Of a stretch of DNA of 64,000 nucleotides, positions 48,357-56,725 are shown piece by piece. Where the stretch lies: contig JAJFHN010000010.1 in assembly GCA_021775595.1 (NCBI GenBank), positions 95,996 to 159,995 on the forward strand, read 5' to 3'. A program made the translations under genes and the position numbers. The stretch comes from Hyphomicrobiales bacterium (GTDB lineage Bacteria; Pseudomonadota; Alphaproteobacteria; Rhizobiales; Methyloligellaceae). The notes beneath the pieces are model-generated. The model did no database searches, was not told the DNA's origin, and worked only from the letters and a program-made list of their open reading frames with translations. Every line of letters starts with the position of its first letter. Positions within the stretch are counted from its first letter, which is position 1.

Positions 48357-49178
48357 CTAGCTCGAAAGGTCTCGTGAGCGCTTGGTCGCGGCTTCGACGG
48401 CCTGCTTCATCAGCTTTTCGAGTTGTTTTTCGCCATTGAGCATCTCAAGCGCTGCCTGCGTCGTGCCGCCTGGCGATGTGACATTCTCGCGCATTTGCGA
48501 AGCGGATAAGTCGGAGCGCCGCAACAGATCGCCCGCACCCGAGACCGTTGCGCGCGCCAACCGCTCGGCGATATCTGGGTCCAACCCAGCATCGATCCCC
48601 GCCTGGGTCAGGCACTCGCACAACAGGAAGACGTATGCGGGCCCGCTGCCGGAAACGGCCGTTACGGCATCGAGCAGGATTTCGTCGTCGATCCACTCGA
48701 CTTCGCCGACGGCGCTCAGCAGGGTGATGCAACGCTCGGCCTGGCCTGGCATCACGTGTGCATTCGAGCAAGCCACCGTGATGCCGCGTCCGATCGAAGC
48801 CGGCGCATTGGGCATAGCGCGAACAATCGCCGTCTTCGCGCCGAAATACTTGGCAAGGCTCGCGAGTTTCTGGCCAGCCGCGACCGATAAAATGACCGTG
48901 TCCGCGCCGACAAGCGGCTTGAGCGGCGGCAGCACCTCGTCCATCGCTTGCGGCTTGACGGCGAGCACTATGACGGCCGGTTCCGTCGGCAAATCTGGTG
49001 GAGCTCCAGTCGCGATGACGTGCTCGCCCAGCAAATCCGCCACATCCTGCGGCGGATTTGGATCCTGCACATATGCGCTTTCCGCCGGCAGCCCCTGCTC
49101 GAGCCACCCTTCCAAGAGCGCACCCCCCATCTTGCCAGCGCCAACCAGCAAGAGCGGGCCACCCAGGGTGATTGTCAT
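48357..49178 (-). CDS. proC: pyrroline-5-carboxylate reductase
   Basis: Protein of 273 residues catalysing the last step of proline synthesis, NADPH-dependent reduction of pyrroline-5-carboxylate. LLVGAGKMGGALLEGWL is the Rossmann motif, IVLAVKPQAMDEVL follows, and the signature AVSGSGPAYVFLLCECLTQAG leads to LLRRSDLSASQMRENVTSPGG and TTQAALEML. The ATG at 49178 overlaps the YbjN stop by four bases, so the two are coupled. Confidence 0.96.
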   Translation of the reverse strand: MTITLGGPLLLVGAGKMGGALLEGWLEQGLPAESAYVQDPNPPQDVADLLGEHVIATGAPPDLPTEPAVIVLAVKPQAMDEVLPPLKPLVGADTVILSVAAGQKLASLAKYFGAKTAIVRAMPNAPASIGRGITVACSNAHVMPGQAERCITLLSAVGEVEWIDDEILLDAVTAVSGSGPAYVFLLCECLTQAGIDAGLDPDIAERLARATVSGAGDLLRRSDLSASQMRENVTSPGGTTQAALEMLNGEKQLEKLMKQAVEAATKRSRDLSS

Positions 49179-49672
49179 GCCTGTCCTTCGGTCTCGAACA
49201 TGGTCGTGGCAAGAGCATCGTTGGCGCTCTTGCCGGCCCAAATCACGTACTGGAAGGCCTGATAATAGCGCTCACAGGTGCTGAGCGCAGCATGAAGTAG
49301 CGCTTCGCATTGGGCCCCAGTCGGTTCAGCGCCGTTCAACATCAAGCTTTGACGAAAGAGCAACATGCCCTCTTGGCGCCAAATATCGAAGTGGCCCAAC
49401 CAAAGCTGCTCGTTGATGGAGGCGATCAGCAGGTAAATTTCGTTCATGCGTGGTTTGGAGGCCTTGAGCTCGAAAGCGCATGCCATGTGAAGCGCCTCGA
49501 GATCGTCGCGCCAGTTGAGCGAGACATGGTAGTCGCACCAGCTGCCCGCGACCGAGAGGGTGATCTCGTCCTCCGCGCTGCGCTCGAACGCCCAGTCGTG
49601 CGTGGTGGCCAGACTCTCGACGAGATCGACCGGATGTGAGGCTCGCTCGAATGCGCTCTCAATCGAAGCCAT
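49175..49672 (-). CDS. YbjN domain-containing protein
   Basis: Protein of 165 residues with the YbjN fold: DWAFERSAEDEITLSVAGSW, YHVSLNWRDDLEALHMACAF and FQYVIWAGKSANDALATTMF. In alphaproteobacteria this gene commonly lies directly upstream of proC, as here with a four-base overlap. YbjN proteins relate to type III secretion chaperones but have no settled biochemical role. The 294 bases upstream (49673-49966) hold its promoter and nothing else I recognise. Confidence 0.9.
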   Translation of the reverse strand: MASIESAFERASHPVDLVESLATTHDWAFERSAEDEITLSVAGSWCDYHVSLNWRDDLEALHMACAFELKASKPRMNEIYLLIASINEQLWLGHFDIWRQEGMLLFRQSLMLNGAEPTGAQCEALLHAALSTCERYYQAFQYVIWAGKSANDALATTMFETEGQA

Positions 49673-49966
49673 ATATGCCCCTGCGTTTGCAATTCAGCCG
49701 CCGCCGGAAATCCGGTGACGCAACCCCCGATGACACGAATCCACGTGAAAACACAATATATCGCGCAAAATCACTTCAATGCCACTATCCCTGCGACATG
49801 AGCAAAGCGCTGGCTGAGTCGCAAGGCCACCCCTGGACTTGTCCCCGGCTATTTGCGTTTTGGAGCGGTTGGCGGCCCTCAGATCGCTATCCATCCACAC
49901 GAACCGGACAAATATGGCCGCCGGCCGAGTTCACGGTCTCCTCCGGCGCGCGATCGGTTTTGCCGT

Positions 49967-50287
49967 CTAGTAGCTTGGCTTGGGCTTGTCGTGGCGAATG
50001 GGGCGCGGCGTGGAGGCCGACACGGAGTCGGTGGCCGCTTCCACCAGCAGCGCCTCCAACTCTGAGATCCGTGCTTCCAACCGTTCGTTTTCCTCGCGCG
50101 CTTTTTGCGCCATTGCCTGCACCGCTTCGAATTCATCACGTTTGACAACGTCGAATTCGTTGAGAACCCGTTCGGCTTGGGCCCGCAGCGCCGTCTCCAC
50201 TTCCTTGCGTGCGCCGTGTGCGGCGCCGGCAGCGTCGGTCATCAGCTTGGCGACTTCGTCGAATAGCCGGCTGGTCGTCTGAGTCAT
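49967..50287 (-). CDS. UbiK-like accessory factor (BMFP family)
   Basis: Protein of 106 residues. The N-terminal amphipathic helix (TSRLFDEVAKLMTDAAGAA) and the coiled coil (VVKRDEFEAVQAMAQKAREE, then NERLEARISELEALL) are the BMFP/UbiK signature. In E. coli UbiK helps assemble the ubiquinone synthesis complex and binds membranes. A low-complexity Pro/Lys tail follows. It is divergent from the FMN glutamate-synthase-like gene. A ubiquinone role is inferred from the family. Confidence 0.88.
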   Translation of the reverse strand: MTQTTSRLFDEVAKLMTDAAGAAHGARKEVETALRAQAERVLNEFDVVKRDEFEAVQAMAQKAREENERLEARISELEALLVEAATDSVSASTPRPIRHDKPKPSY

Positions 50288-50503
50288 GACTTACTTTCCA
50301 TCTCTAACGCGTCTGACATGACTATGGTTGTGCGAGGGGGCGGGTTCAAGGGCAGCAAACATTCCGACCGCGGTCCACGCCGGGACATGGTGGGCAAAAC
50401 ACGCTATCTTGTTGATCTTACTTCAGCCTTGACGACGAGCCGAAGCGCCGGCTCAGTCGACGGATCGCCAATCACGTCTCAACAGCTCAGGAGACACCCT
50501 ACC

Positions 50504-52087
50504 ATGTCAGCCCGTCGCGTGTTTTATCTGATATCCGTTCTTGGCCTTCTCTCGCTGATCGTCATTCCGGTTTTTTGGTGGCCGTATCAATGGGCGATCG
50601 TAATTATCCTGCCCTATATCGTGGTCGGACTTTACGACTTATTCGTCTCAGGCAGCAATGTGTTGCGCAATTATCCGGTCATCGGTCACCTGCGCTACGC
50701 GCTTGAGTTCATCAGCCCCGAAATTCGCCAGTATTTCATCGAGACCAACCGCAGCGGCCGGCCGTTCGACCGGGAGCAGCGCCAACTGGTCGACCGCCGC
50801 TCTAGGGGCATGCCGGACTTTCAACCCTTCGGAACGCAATTGGATGTCACCGACGTTGGCTATGAGAGCGCCAGCCATTCCATGTCGCCCAAAACGGTGG
50901 CCGATGAGGAGGCGCGCGTCACGGTCGGCGGCGCGCAGTGCAAGCACCCCTACAGCGCGTCGCGGCTCAATATATCGGCGATGAGCTTTGGTGCGCTTAG
51001 TCCAAACGCCGTTGAAGCTCTCAATGCCGGCGCCAAAATCGGCAATTTTGCGCAAAACACCGGCGAAGGCGGGTTGAGCCCGTACCATCTGGCCCGCGGC
51101 GGCGACATTATCTGGCAAATCGGTACCGGCTATTTCGGCTGCCGCACGAAGGACGGGAAATTCGATCCGGCGCAGTTTAAGGAGCGCTCGAGGCAAGACG
51201 CCGTAAAGATGATCGAGATCAAGATCTCTCAAGGCGCCAAGCCCTCCCATGGCGGCGTACTTCCCGCAGCCAAGGTCAATCATGAAATCGCCAATGCGCG
51301 CGGCGTGCCGATCGGCGAGGACTGCTTCTCGCCGCCAGGACACTCGACGTTTTCGACGCCGCATGAATTGCTGGAATATGTGGCCCAGCTGCGCGAATTG
51401 TGCGGCGGAAAACCCGTCGGCTTTAAGCTTTGCGTCGGCCGCAAATCGGAATTCATGGGGATCTGCAAGGCGATGGCGGAGTCGGACATTTTGCCCGATT
51501 TCATCACTGTCGATGGCTCGGAGGGCGGCACGGGCGCAGCGCCGCTGGAGTTTTCCGATCGGCTTGGCATGACCGTCAACGAGGGGCTGATATTCGTCGA
51601 AAATTGCCTGATCGGAATCGATAAGCGCGACAAGCTCAAGGTTATCGCATCGGGCAAGGTCGTGAGCGGCTTCGATCTTGTGCAAAAAATCGCGCTGGGC
51701 GCCGATATGTGCAATGCGGCGCGCACAATGCTGTTTGCGATCGGCTGCATTCAGGCGGTGCGCTGCAACACCAACACCTGCCCGTCAGGCGTTGCGACCC
51801 AGGACCACCATAGGATGAAGGCGGTCGTCGTCGACGAACGAAAATACAATGTCGCCAATTATCACAGGGTCAATATCGAAAGTTTTCTCGATCTCGTCGG
51901 CGCGATGGGCCTGACCTCGCCCGATCAACTCACGCCCAACCACATCTACCGACGGACCTCAAATGAGATGGAGAAGACGTATGGCCAGCTCTATGACTTT
52001 CTTGAGCCGGGCCACCTGCTGCGGGCCAAAAAGATCGATGAAAACTACGCAGAGCACTGGGCAATGGCCAAGTCAAACGCGTTCTAA
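50504..52087 (+). CDS. FMN-binding glutamate synthase family protein
   Basis: Protein of 527 residues: two N-terminal membrane segments (about 6-24 and 28-46) then the FMN and Fe-S domain of glutamate synthase without its amidotransferase or oxidoreductase parts. SAMSFGALSPNAVEAL and GGLSPYHLARGGDIIWQIGT line the flavin site, FITVDGSEGGTGAAPLEFSD binds FMN phosphate, and CNAARTMLFAIGCIQAVRCN with NTCPSGVATQ supplies the cysteines of the 3Fe-4S cluster. AGGAG supports the ATG at 50504. It starts an operon with a thiamine-diphosphate enzyme. Such stand-alone forms are poorly understood and may not make glutamate. Confidence 0.92.
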   Translation: MSARRVFYLISVLGLLSLIVIPVFWWPYQWAIVIILPYIVVGLYDLFVSGSNVLRNYPVIGHLRYALEFISPEIRQYFIETNRSGRPFDREQRQLVDRRSRGMPDFQPFGTQLDVTDVGYESASHSMSPKTVADEEARVTVGGAQCKHPYSASRLNISAMSFGALSPNAVEALNAGAKIGNFAQNTGEGGLSPYHLARGGDIIWQIGTGYFGCRTKDGKFDPAQFKERSRQDAVKMIEIKISQGAKPSHGGVLPAAKVNHEIANARGVPIGEDCFSPPGHSTFSTPHELLEYVAQLRELCGGKPVGFKLCVGRKSEFMGICKAMAESDILPDFITVDGSEGGTGAAPLEFSDRLGMTVNEGLIFVENCLIGIDKRDKLKVIASGKVVSGFDLVQKIALGADMCNAARTMLFAIGCIQAVRCNTNTCPSGVATQDHHRMKAVVVDERKYNVANYHRVNIESFLDLVGAMGLTSPDQLTPNHIYRRTSNEMEKTYGQLYDFLEPGHLLRAKKIDENYAEHWAMAKSNAF

Positions 52088-52116
52088 ATACACCGAGGCC
52101 AAGGGGTGACGATCGG

Positions 52117-53826
52117 ATGAACGGGACAGACTTTATTTTGAAATCGCTGGTCGCAGATGGCGTCGATCACCTGTTCATGATGACAGGCGGATTGGTGGAT
52201 CCGTTTCTGCCGGCGATCGCGCGGGTTCCCGAGATCACGCCCGTCGTCGCCGCACACGAGGGCGGAGCGGCGGCGATGGCGGACGGCTATGCGCGGGCTG
52301 GCGGCGGCATCGGCGCGTGCTTGGGAATTGGAGGTCCGGGTTTGACCAATATGGTCACGTCGGCCTCGGCAGCCTACACGGACGAGTCGCCCGTGCTGTT
52401 GCTGACCGGTGCGGTGGCAAACCATATGCAGGGACTTGGCCTGTTCCAAGATGCGACCGCCAGCACATACGACGATGTCGCGATCCTTGCCCCGGTCACG
52501 GTCGAATCCTACAGCGTTCCCGACATCAGGCTGTTGCATCATAAATATCGCGGCGCGGTCAAAAGTATGCTGGATGGAGCGCGTCTACCGGCCCATTTGA
52601 CGATTCCGCGCGATGTTCAAACCGGCGAAATCGACGTCACGCCGGAGCCAGTGGTGCCGCAGTTGCTCTCATCCACGTCGCTGGATGATGAAGCGGCCAA
52701 GAGATTATGGGACAAAGTCGCTGGCGCGGCGCGGATCGCCATCCTTGTTGGCGGCGGTGTGATCGCCGACGACGCCACCGCAGATTTGGTGGCGGTGGCC
52801 GAGAAATTCGGCATTCCCATCGTCACCACCGAGCACGCCAAGGGCACCATACCGGAAGACCATGCCATGGCGCTCGGCGTCTTCGGCTATGCTGGCACCC
52901 AGCACGCCACCCAGGCGATATTGGAGCAGGGCCTCGATCTTCTGATCGTTCTGGGCAGCACCTTGAACGTCCGCGATTCCATGTACTGGTCGGAAAAACT
53001 GGCGCCCAAGCACGGCATTTTCACCGTCAATGTTTCTGCCGTGCATGTCGGCTGCCACGCACAAAACGAATATTTCGTGCGCGGTCACGGCGGCGCCTTT
53101 TTGAGCTGGCTCAAGCAGGCATCGGAAGGCGACGCCAAAGCGTTGCTGGAGACCAAAGCCGATCGCCTCAAATGGGTAGACAAAATCCAACGGGGCCCGC
53201 GGCTTTATGATCAGGAGAATACGGCCAGCGACCAGATCCCAATCCACCCCTCGCGCATGGTCGCCGAGTGTCGAAAGGCCATGCCCCGGGATACCATCGC
53301 CGTTGTCGACAGCGGCGCGCACCGGGCGTTTGCGTCTCACTATTGGGACAGCTACGGACCACGCGAATTCATCACCGCATCGAACCTCGGCCCGATGGGT
53401 TGGGGCATTGGCGCTGGCATCGGGGCCAAGGCAGCGCGCCCCGATCGACCGGTTGTGGTTTTTACCGGCGACGGCTGCCTTAGGATGCACGGAATGGAAG
53501 TCCAGACGGCGGCGCGGTTTGACCTGCCGGTCATTTATTGCGTCAGCAACAACGCGGCGCTTGGCAATGTCTGGTTGCGGGCCATCAAGGTGGGACCAAT
53601 TCCCGCCCAACTGAACGAAGCGCCCGATCAAGACTGGGCCGGATTTGCCCGCGCCCTGGGGGCCGAGGGCATTACGGTGAAAGAGCCGGACGAGCTGGCG
53701 CCAGCTTTCGCCAAAGCCTTGGAGCTCAACAAGACGGTGGTGGTCGACGTGAAGACCGATCGCGCCTCGAAGACACCGACCCAGCCCTATCATGAAGGCG
53801 CTGCTGCCTGGTCTTACATGGAGTAG
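52117..53826 (+). CDS. thiamine-diphosphate-dependent enzyme, acetolactate-synthase-like
   Basis: Protein of 569 residues with the three domains of the POX/acetolactate-synthase group. Cofactor-activating Glu48 is in VVAAHEGGAAAMADGYARAG, a central Rossmann-like domain covers about 195-330, and the ThDP-magnesium motif runs from GDG at 451-453 to Asn478-Asn479. Members decarboxylate 2-oxo acids and either join, reduce or oxidise the aldehyde intermediate. It follows the glutamate-synthase-like gene by 29 bases and precedes a CMD-family gene by 86, so they likely form one pathway. The exact reaction is unknown; true acetolactate synthase is unlikely because no regulatory subunit is present. 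Confidence 0.92.
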   Translation: MNGTDFILKSLVADGVDHLFMMTGGLVDPFLPAIARVPEITPVVAAHEGGAAAMADGYARAGGGIGACLGIGGPGLTNMVTSASAAYTDESPVLLLTGAVANHMQGLGLFQDATASTYDDVAILAPVTVESYSVPDIRLLHHKYRGAVKSMLDGARLPAHLTIPRDVQTGEIDVTPEPVVPQLLSSTSLDDEAAKRLWDKVAGAARIAILVGGGVIADDATADLVAVAEKFGIPIVTTEHAKGTIPEDHAMALGVFGYAGTQHATQAILEQGLDLLIVLGSTLNVRDSMYWSEKLAPKHGIFTVNVSAVHVGCHAQNEYFVRGHGGAFLSWLKQASEGDAKALLETKADRLKWVDKIQRGPRLYDQENTASDQIPIHPSRMVAECRKAMPRDTIAVVDSGAHRAFASHYWDSYGPREFITASNLGPMGWGIGAGIGAKAARPDRPVVVFTGDGCLRMHGMEVQTAARFDLPVIYCVSNNAALGNVWLRAIKVGPIPAQLNEAPDQDWAGFARALGAEGITVKEPDELAPAFAKALELNKTVVVDVKTDRASKTPTQPYHEGAAAWSYME

Positions 53827-53912
53827 TCGCGCAAGGCCGGCGGAGGTCGGACTGGGTCCACCAATGGGACCGTGGCTTGAGGGCCGCAACGCAACAGGGA
53901 GACCAGCCAGAC

Positions 53913-54455
53913 ATGTCGAGCCTGCCTGATCCGACAGCAACGCTGAGCGGCGAAAACAAGAAGATCTACGACGATATCGCCAGCAGGCGGGCGGCAAAGG
54001 GCGTTCATCATCTTGGCCCCTATGTGCCGTTGTTGAACCACGCCCAGCTGGCCAAACACATCGAGCGGTTGGGGTATTTCTACAAGTTCGAATCCGACCT
54101 GCCGCGCGATATCTACCAGTTCATCGTGCTCGAGGTCGGTCGTCAATCAGGCGTCAATTTCGTCTGGCGCGATCATCTCGAAAAAGCGCGCAACGCGGGC
54201 GTTCCAGACAGCGTCATTGAGGCGATCGCAGACGGCAAGGGCGATCTCGATGAGCCATACAAAATGGTGCGCAGCCTGATGGATTGGGCGTTCGGATTCA
54301 AATCGATCCCGAAGGAACTTCAGGACCAGGTGATTGCTAAATTCGGCGTCGACGGCCTTCTGGAGATCGTCACGCTGTGCGGATTTTACACTATGATCGG
54401 CATGGTCAATGTTTGCTTCGACGTGCCGCTGCCCAAGGAGGCGGATCATTCATGA
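53913..54455 (+). CDS. carboxymuconolactone decarboxylase family protein
   Basis: Protein of 180 residues, all alpha, in the CMD/AhpD superfamily: YVPLLNHAQLAKHIERLGYF, FIVLEVGRQSGVNFVWRDH and LEKARNAGVPDSVIEAI, the last two being the active-site region of the decarboxylase-like group. The Cys-x-x-Cys of AhpD peroxidases is absent, so it is not a thiol peroxidase. AGGGAG precedes the ATG at 53913. Its stop overlaps the DUF2938 start (ATGA). With the thiamine enzyme it suggests degradation of a small cyclic or oxo acid. Confidence 0.9.
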   Translation: MSSLPDPTATLSGENKKIYDDIASRRAAKGVHHLGPYVPLLNHAQLAKHIERLGYFYKFESDLPRDIYQFIVLEVGRQSGVNFVWRDHLEKARNAGVPDSVIEAIADGKGDLDEPYKMVRSLMDWAFGFKSIPKELQDQVIAKFGVDGLLEIVTLCGFYTMIGMVNVCFDVPLPKEADHS

Positions 54456-54919
54456 TCATCGACATTCTCATCGTAGGCATCGCCGCAACCTTGACCCTCG
54501 ACATCGCCCAGCAATTGATGAAGCAGCTTCTCAATTGGCCGGCCACCAATTGGGCGATCATCGGGCGTTGGGCGGCGGGCGTGGCGCAAGGCAGATTTGT
54601 CAATCACGCGATCGGCAGCTCGCCGCAGGTCGACAATGAACTGGCCCTGGGCTGGCTCGTCCATTATGGCGTCGGCATCGCCTATGGCGCCATCTATCTG
54701 TTTTTGGTCTATGTGATCCTCGGCACAGGACCGGCCTACGTGCCGGCGATGGCCTTCGGCATCGTCTCGGTCGCCGTCACCTGGTTCATGATGGAGCCAA
54801 TCCTCGGCGCCGGCGTCATGGCCGCCAACACCGACGACCCGCCGGCAAAACGGCTGCACGACTTCGGCAGTCATTTGGGATTTGGCCTGGGGCTCTATCT
54901 TGGCGGGCTGCTGCTTTAA
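54452..54919 (+). CDS. DUF2938 family membrane protein
   Basis: Protein of 155 residues with four hydrophobic segments. NWAIIGRWAAGVAQGRFVNH, LALGWLVHYGVGIAYGAIYL, VTWFMMEPILGAGVMAANTD and LHDFGSHLGFGLGLYLGGL carry the conserved His, Gly and Trp residues of DUF2938. It starts within the end of the CMD gene and closes the operon. It may be a transporter or membrane anchor for the pathway, but the family is uncharacterised. Confidence 0.88.
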   Translation: MIIDILIVGIAATLTLDIAQQLMKQLLNWPATNWAIIGRWAAGVAQGRFVNHAIGSSPQVDNELALGWLVHYGVGIAYGAIYLFLVYVILGTGPAYVPAMAFGIVSVAVTWFMMEPILGAGVMAANTDDPPAKRLHDFGSHLGFGLGLYLGGLLL

Positions 54920-55111
54920 ACGCCGAATATTGCAGAGACGATCCGCTGGTGCGGGCTTGCCCACACATTCCGGCTGCCGATTGCCCGGATCCATATGCGC
55001 CCGCTGAACGGCCACACTCGACCATAAGCAGACCACATGAACCCCAAGCGATTGGATCGCTGTCGCGGATTCACGACAAACACATATGCCAAATTTCGAT
55101 CTTGTGGCGCT

Positions 55112-56005
55112 TTACGCAGATTGCGTGCTCAGCGGCGCGGTGAACGGAAGCCCCTCGATGCGGGTCGCCAGCGCCTTGGCATCGGACACGGCTTGTCGTG
55201 TGGCCGCGGATTTTAATTCGGCTTGAAGCGCCAGCTCCTGCGTTTGGCCACCTTCAGTGATGATTTGCCATGACGCAGGGTTCACATTTTTCATCGTTAC
55301 AAAGGCATCGTACAGGCTCGGCAAGCCACATGGATGGCGTTGGCCGTGATAGTCGACCGGTTCATCAATATAAGGAAAATCCCAACCGATCCGCCGCAGA
55401 TTCCGGATCAAAAAAGGTTCCATGACGGCAAACAGAATTGTTCGATCCGATTGGATCGCCAATTTGACGACGCCCGCCATAAGGCCCACCGATAGATAGC
55501 GGACGATGCGCTTGGTGAGCCACATATTGAGACGTTTCTTTTTGCAGGTCGGATCGAAGTGGAACACGGCGGTCATACCGGTGGCGTCGCAGCTTTCCTT
55601 GAGATGGGCCTTGGACATGGCGAGACGTGAAAACTCAAATGCATGTTTGGCAATATCCGGGCTCTTCAGAATCGGATGATCTGATATCCGCTGGATCGGC
55701 AGACTGTCGAGCGGGCGGTCGGGTTCGGCCAGAATTGCACGTGCGGTCCCAATGCAGACCTTTGTGCGACGATGGCGCAGCAAGACATGGATCGAGTGCG
55801 CGTCGAATTCGTCTTGTTCCTTTTCGTATGGGAAATCATCGGCGTTCTCGAAATCGTTTTCTTCCACATAGACTTGGTAGCGCAGGCGATAAACGATATC
55901 GAGAAGCTCGGGCGTGTCGGCGGGGATCACTTCAAAATAGTGGCGATAGACCGAGTCGAACAATTTCGAGGTCAACGGTTCAATCAACTTAGCCATAGCA
56001 GCCAT
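55112..56005 (-). CDS. PEP-CTERM/exosortase system-associated acyltransferase (LuxI-like fold)
   Basis: Protein of 297 residues in the TIGR03694-type family, distantly related to autoinducer synthases. The N-terminal half matches it closely: YFEVIPADTPELLDIVYRL, RYQVYVEENDFENADDFPYE, then DEFDAHSIHVLLRHR and a V/C-G-T-A-R-A-I-L strand, the acyl-CoA-binding core of the GNAT-like fold. A conserved FEFSRLAMSK follows. GGAGGAG lies nine bases before the ATG at 56005. No exosortase or PEP-CTERM substrate gene is in the window. It may make an N-acyl amino acid or similar lipid signal. It lies between the DUF2938 operon (convergent) and DUF2177 (same strand, 173 bases upstream). Confidence 0.85.
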   Translation of the reverse strand: MAAMAKLIEPLTSKLFDSVYRHYFEVIPADTPELLDIVYRLRYQVYVEENDFENADDFPYEKEQDEFDAHSIHVLLRHRRTKVCIGTARAILAEPDRPLDSLPIQRISDHPILKSPDIAKHAFEFSRLAMSKAHLKESCDATGMTAVFHFDPTCKKKRLNMWLTKRIVRYLSVGLMAGVVKLAIQSDRTILFAVMEPFLIRNLRRIGWDFPYIDEPVDYHGQRHPCGLPSLYDAFVTMKNVNPASWQIITEGGQTQELALQAELKSAATRQAVSDAKALATRIEGLPFTAPLSTQSA

Positions 56006-56178
56006 CAAATATTTCTCCTCCTGCCATCCGATTTGATCGAAGACCAAGGCTCGGCGGCGCACCCTGGAGATGGGTGTGCTGGGACTGTCGAAATTCGGAA
56101 GTCGCATGATTGTGAATAGAATTGCGCGCCGCGCGCCGATCCAAGATATGGAGCGCGAGCACTGCAACGCATTCAGCC

Positions 56179-56580
56179 CTATAGAAACATGCGAGCCCCC
56201 AAGTAACCCAACGTCGCGCTCGCGCCGGTCAGGAATGTGCCCCATGCCATATCAACGAGTGTGACCACCAGCGGCCAGCCTCTGAGCGTGATGTAATTCG
56301 TCAAGTCGTAGGTCGCGTATGCGAAAAAACCAAAGAGCGCTCCGTAGACCGCTGCGCTGATAGCGTTGCCAGCCGCCAGCGCGGGTGCAACGGCAAAAAT
56401 CACGATTGCCAACACGTAAAGGCCGTAGAACACAATGGCAGCCCCCATCCTTGGTCTGTTGCGGACGAGACCTCCTAAGCGGGCTGCGTAGAAACGCTTC
56501 GCCATCACGCTGAGCCACGCCAGGTCTATTGCGCAAAACGCTATGGCAGTGACGCCATACGCTATCGTGTGGTGAAGCAT
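56179..56580 (-). CDS. DUF2177 family membrane protein, RpoE-type promoter
   Basis: Protein of 133 residues with four hydrophobic helices: FCAIDLAWLSVMAKRFY with its Asp in the first, then FYGLYVLAIVIFAVAPALA, AVYGALFGFFAYATYDLTNY with the conserved T-Y-D-L-T-N, and VDMAWGTFLTGASATLGY. This is the DUF2177 pattern. A promoter TGATCC-N15-GCGTAA lies 34-60 bases upstream on the same strand, divergent from the FAD oxidoreductase promoter, so it belongs to the local sigma-factor regulon. The ATG at 56580 fits the predicted transcript start; TTG at 56595 would also. Function unknown. Confidence 0.88.
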   Translation of the reverse strand: MLHHTIAYGVTAIAFCAIDLAWLSVMAKRFYAARLGGLVRNRPRMGAAIVFYGLYVLAIVIFAVAPALAAGNAISAAVYGALFGFFAYATYDLTNYITLRGWPLVVTLVDMAWGTFLTGASATLGYLGARMFL

Positions 56581-56613
56581 GTGATGAGCTCGCAACGGGC
56601 CATATCTTAAGCT

Positions 56614-56640
56614 TTACGCAGAAAACGGCATTCCGGATCA
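56614..56640 (-). promoter_or_regulatory. RpoE/ECF-type promoter of the DUF2177 gene
   Basis: On the minus strand TGATCC (56640-56635) is followed after exactly 15 bases by GCGTAA (56619-56614). The form matches the -35 and -10 elements known for RpoE-ChrR type sigma factors and is repeated at three other starts in the window. Transcription should begin near 56607, about 27 bases before the ATG. Confidence 0.85.
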
Positions 56641-56668
56641 CCTCGTATCAGGTCTGTTGGCTGCGATG

Positions 56669-56695
56669 TGATCCAAAGGCGCTTGGGCTGCGTAT
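56669..56695 (+). promoter_or_regulatory. RpoE/ECF-type promoter of the FAD oxidoreductase operon
   Basis: TGATCC (56669-56674), 15 bases, GCGTAT (56690-56695), an exact match to the inferred consensus. It lies 31 bases before the ATG at 56726 and 29 bases from the divergent DUF2177 promoter; the two fire in opposite directions from one spacer. Confidence 0.9.
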
Positions 56696-56725
56696 GACGT
56701 GTTATCTCGCATGGGAAAATGCCGA

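Noticed and set aside
50648..51685. A 345-codon minus-strand frame opposite the glutamate-synthase-like gene
   Set aside because: Composition is that of an antisense shadow, with no start site or motif.
52117..53826. Naming the thiamine enzyme as ilvB acetolactate synthase
   Set aside because: No small regulatory subunit follows and the neighbours are catabolic-type; only the broad family can be supported.
52705..53997. A 430-codon minus-strand frame opposite the thiamine-diphosphate enzyme
   Set aside because: No recognisable domain, and it is fully covered by a real gene on the other strand.
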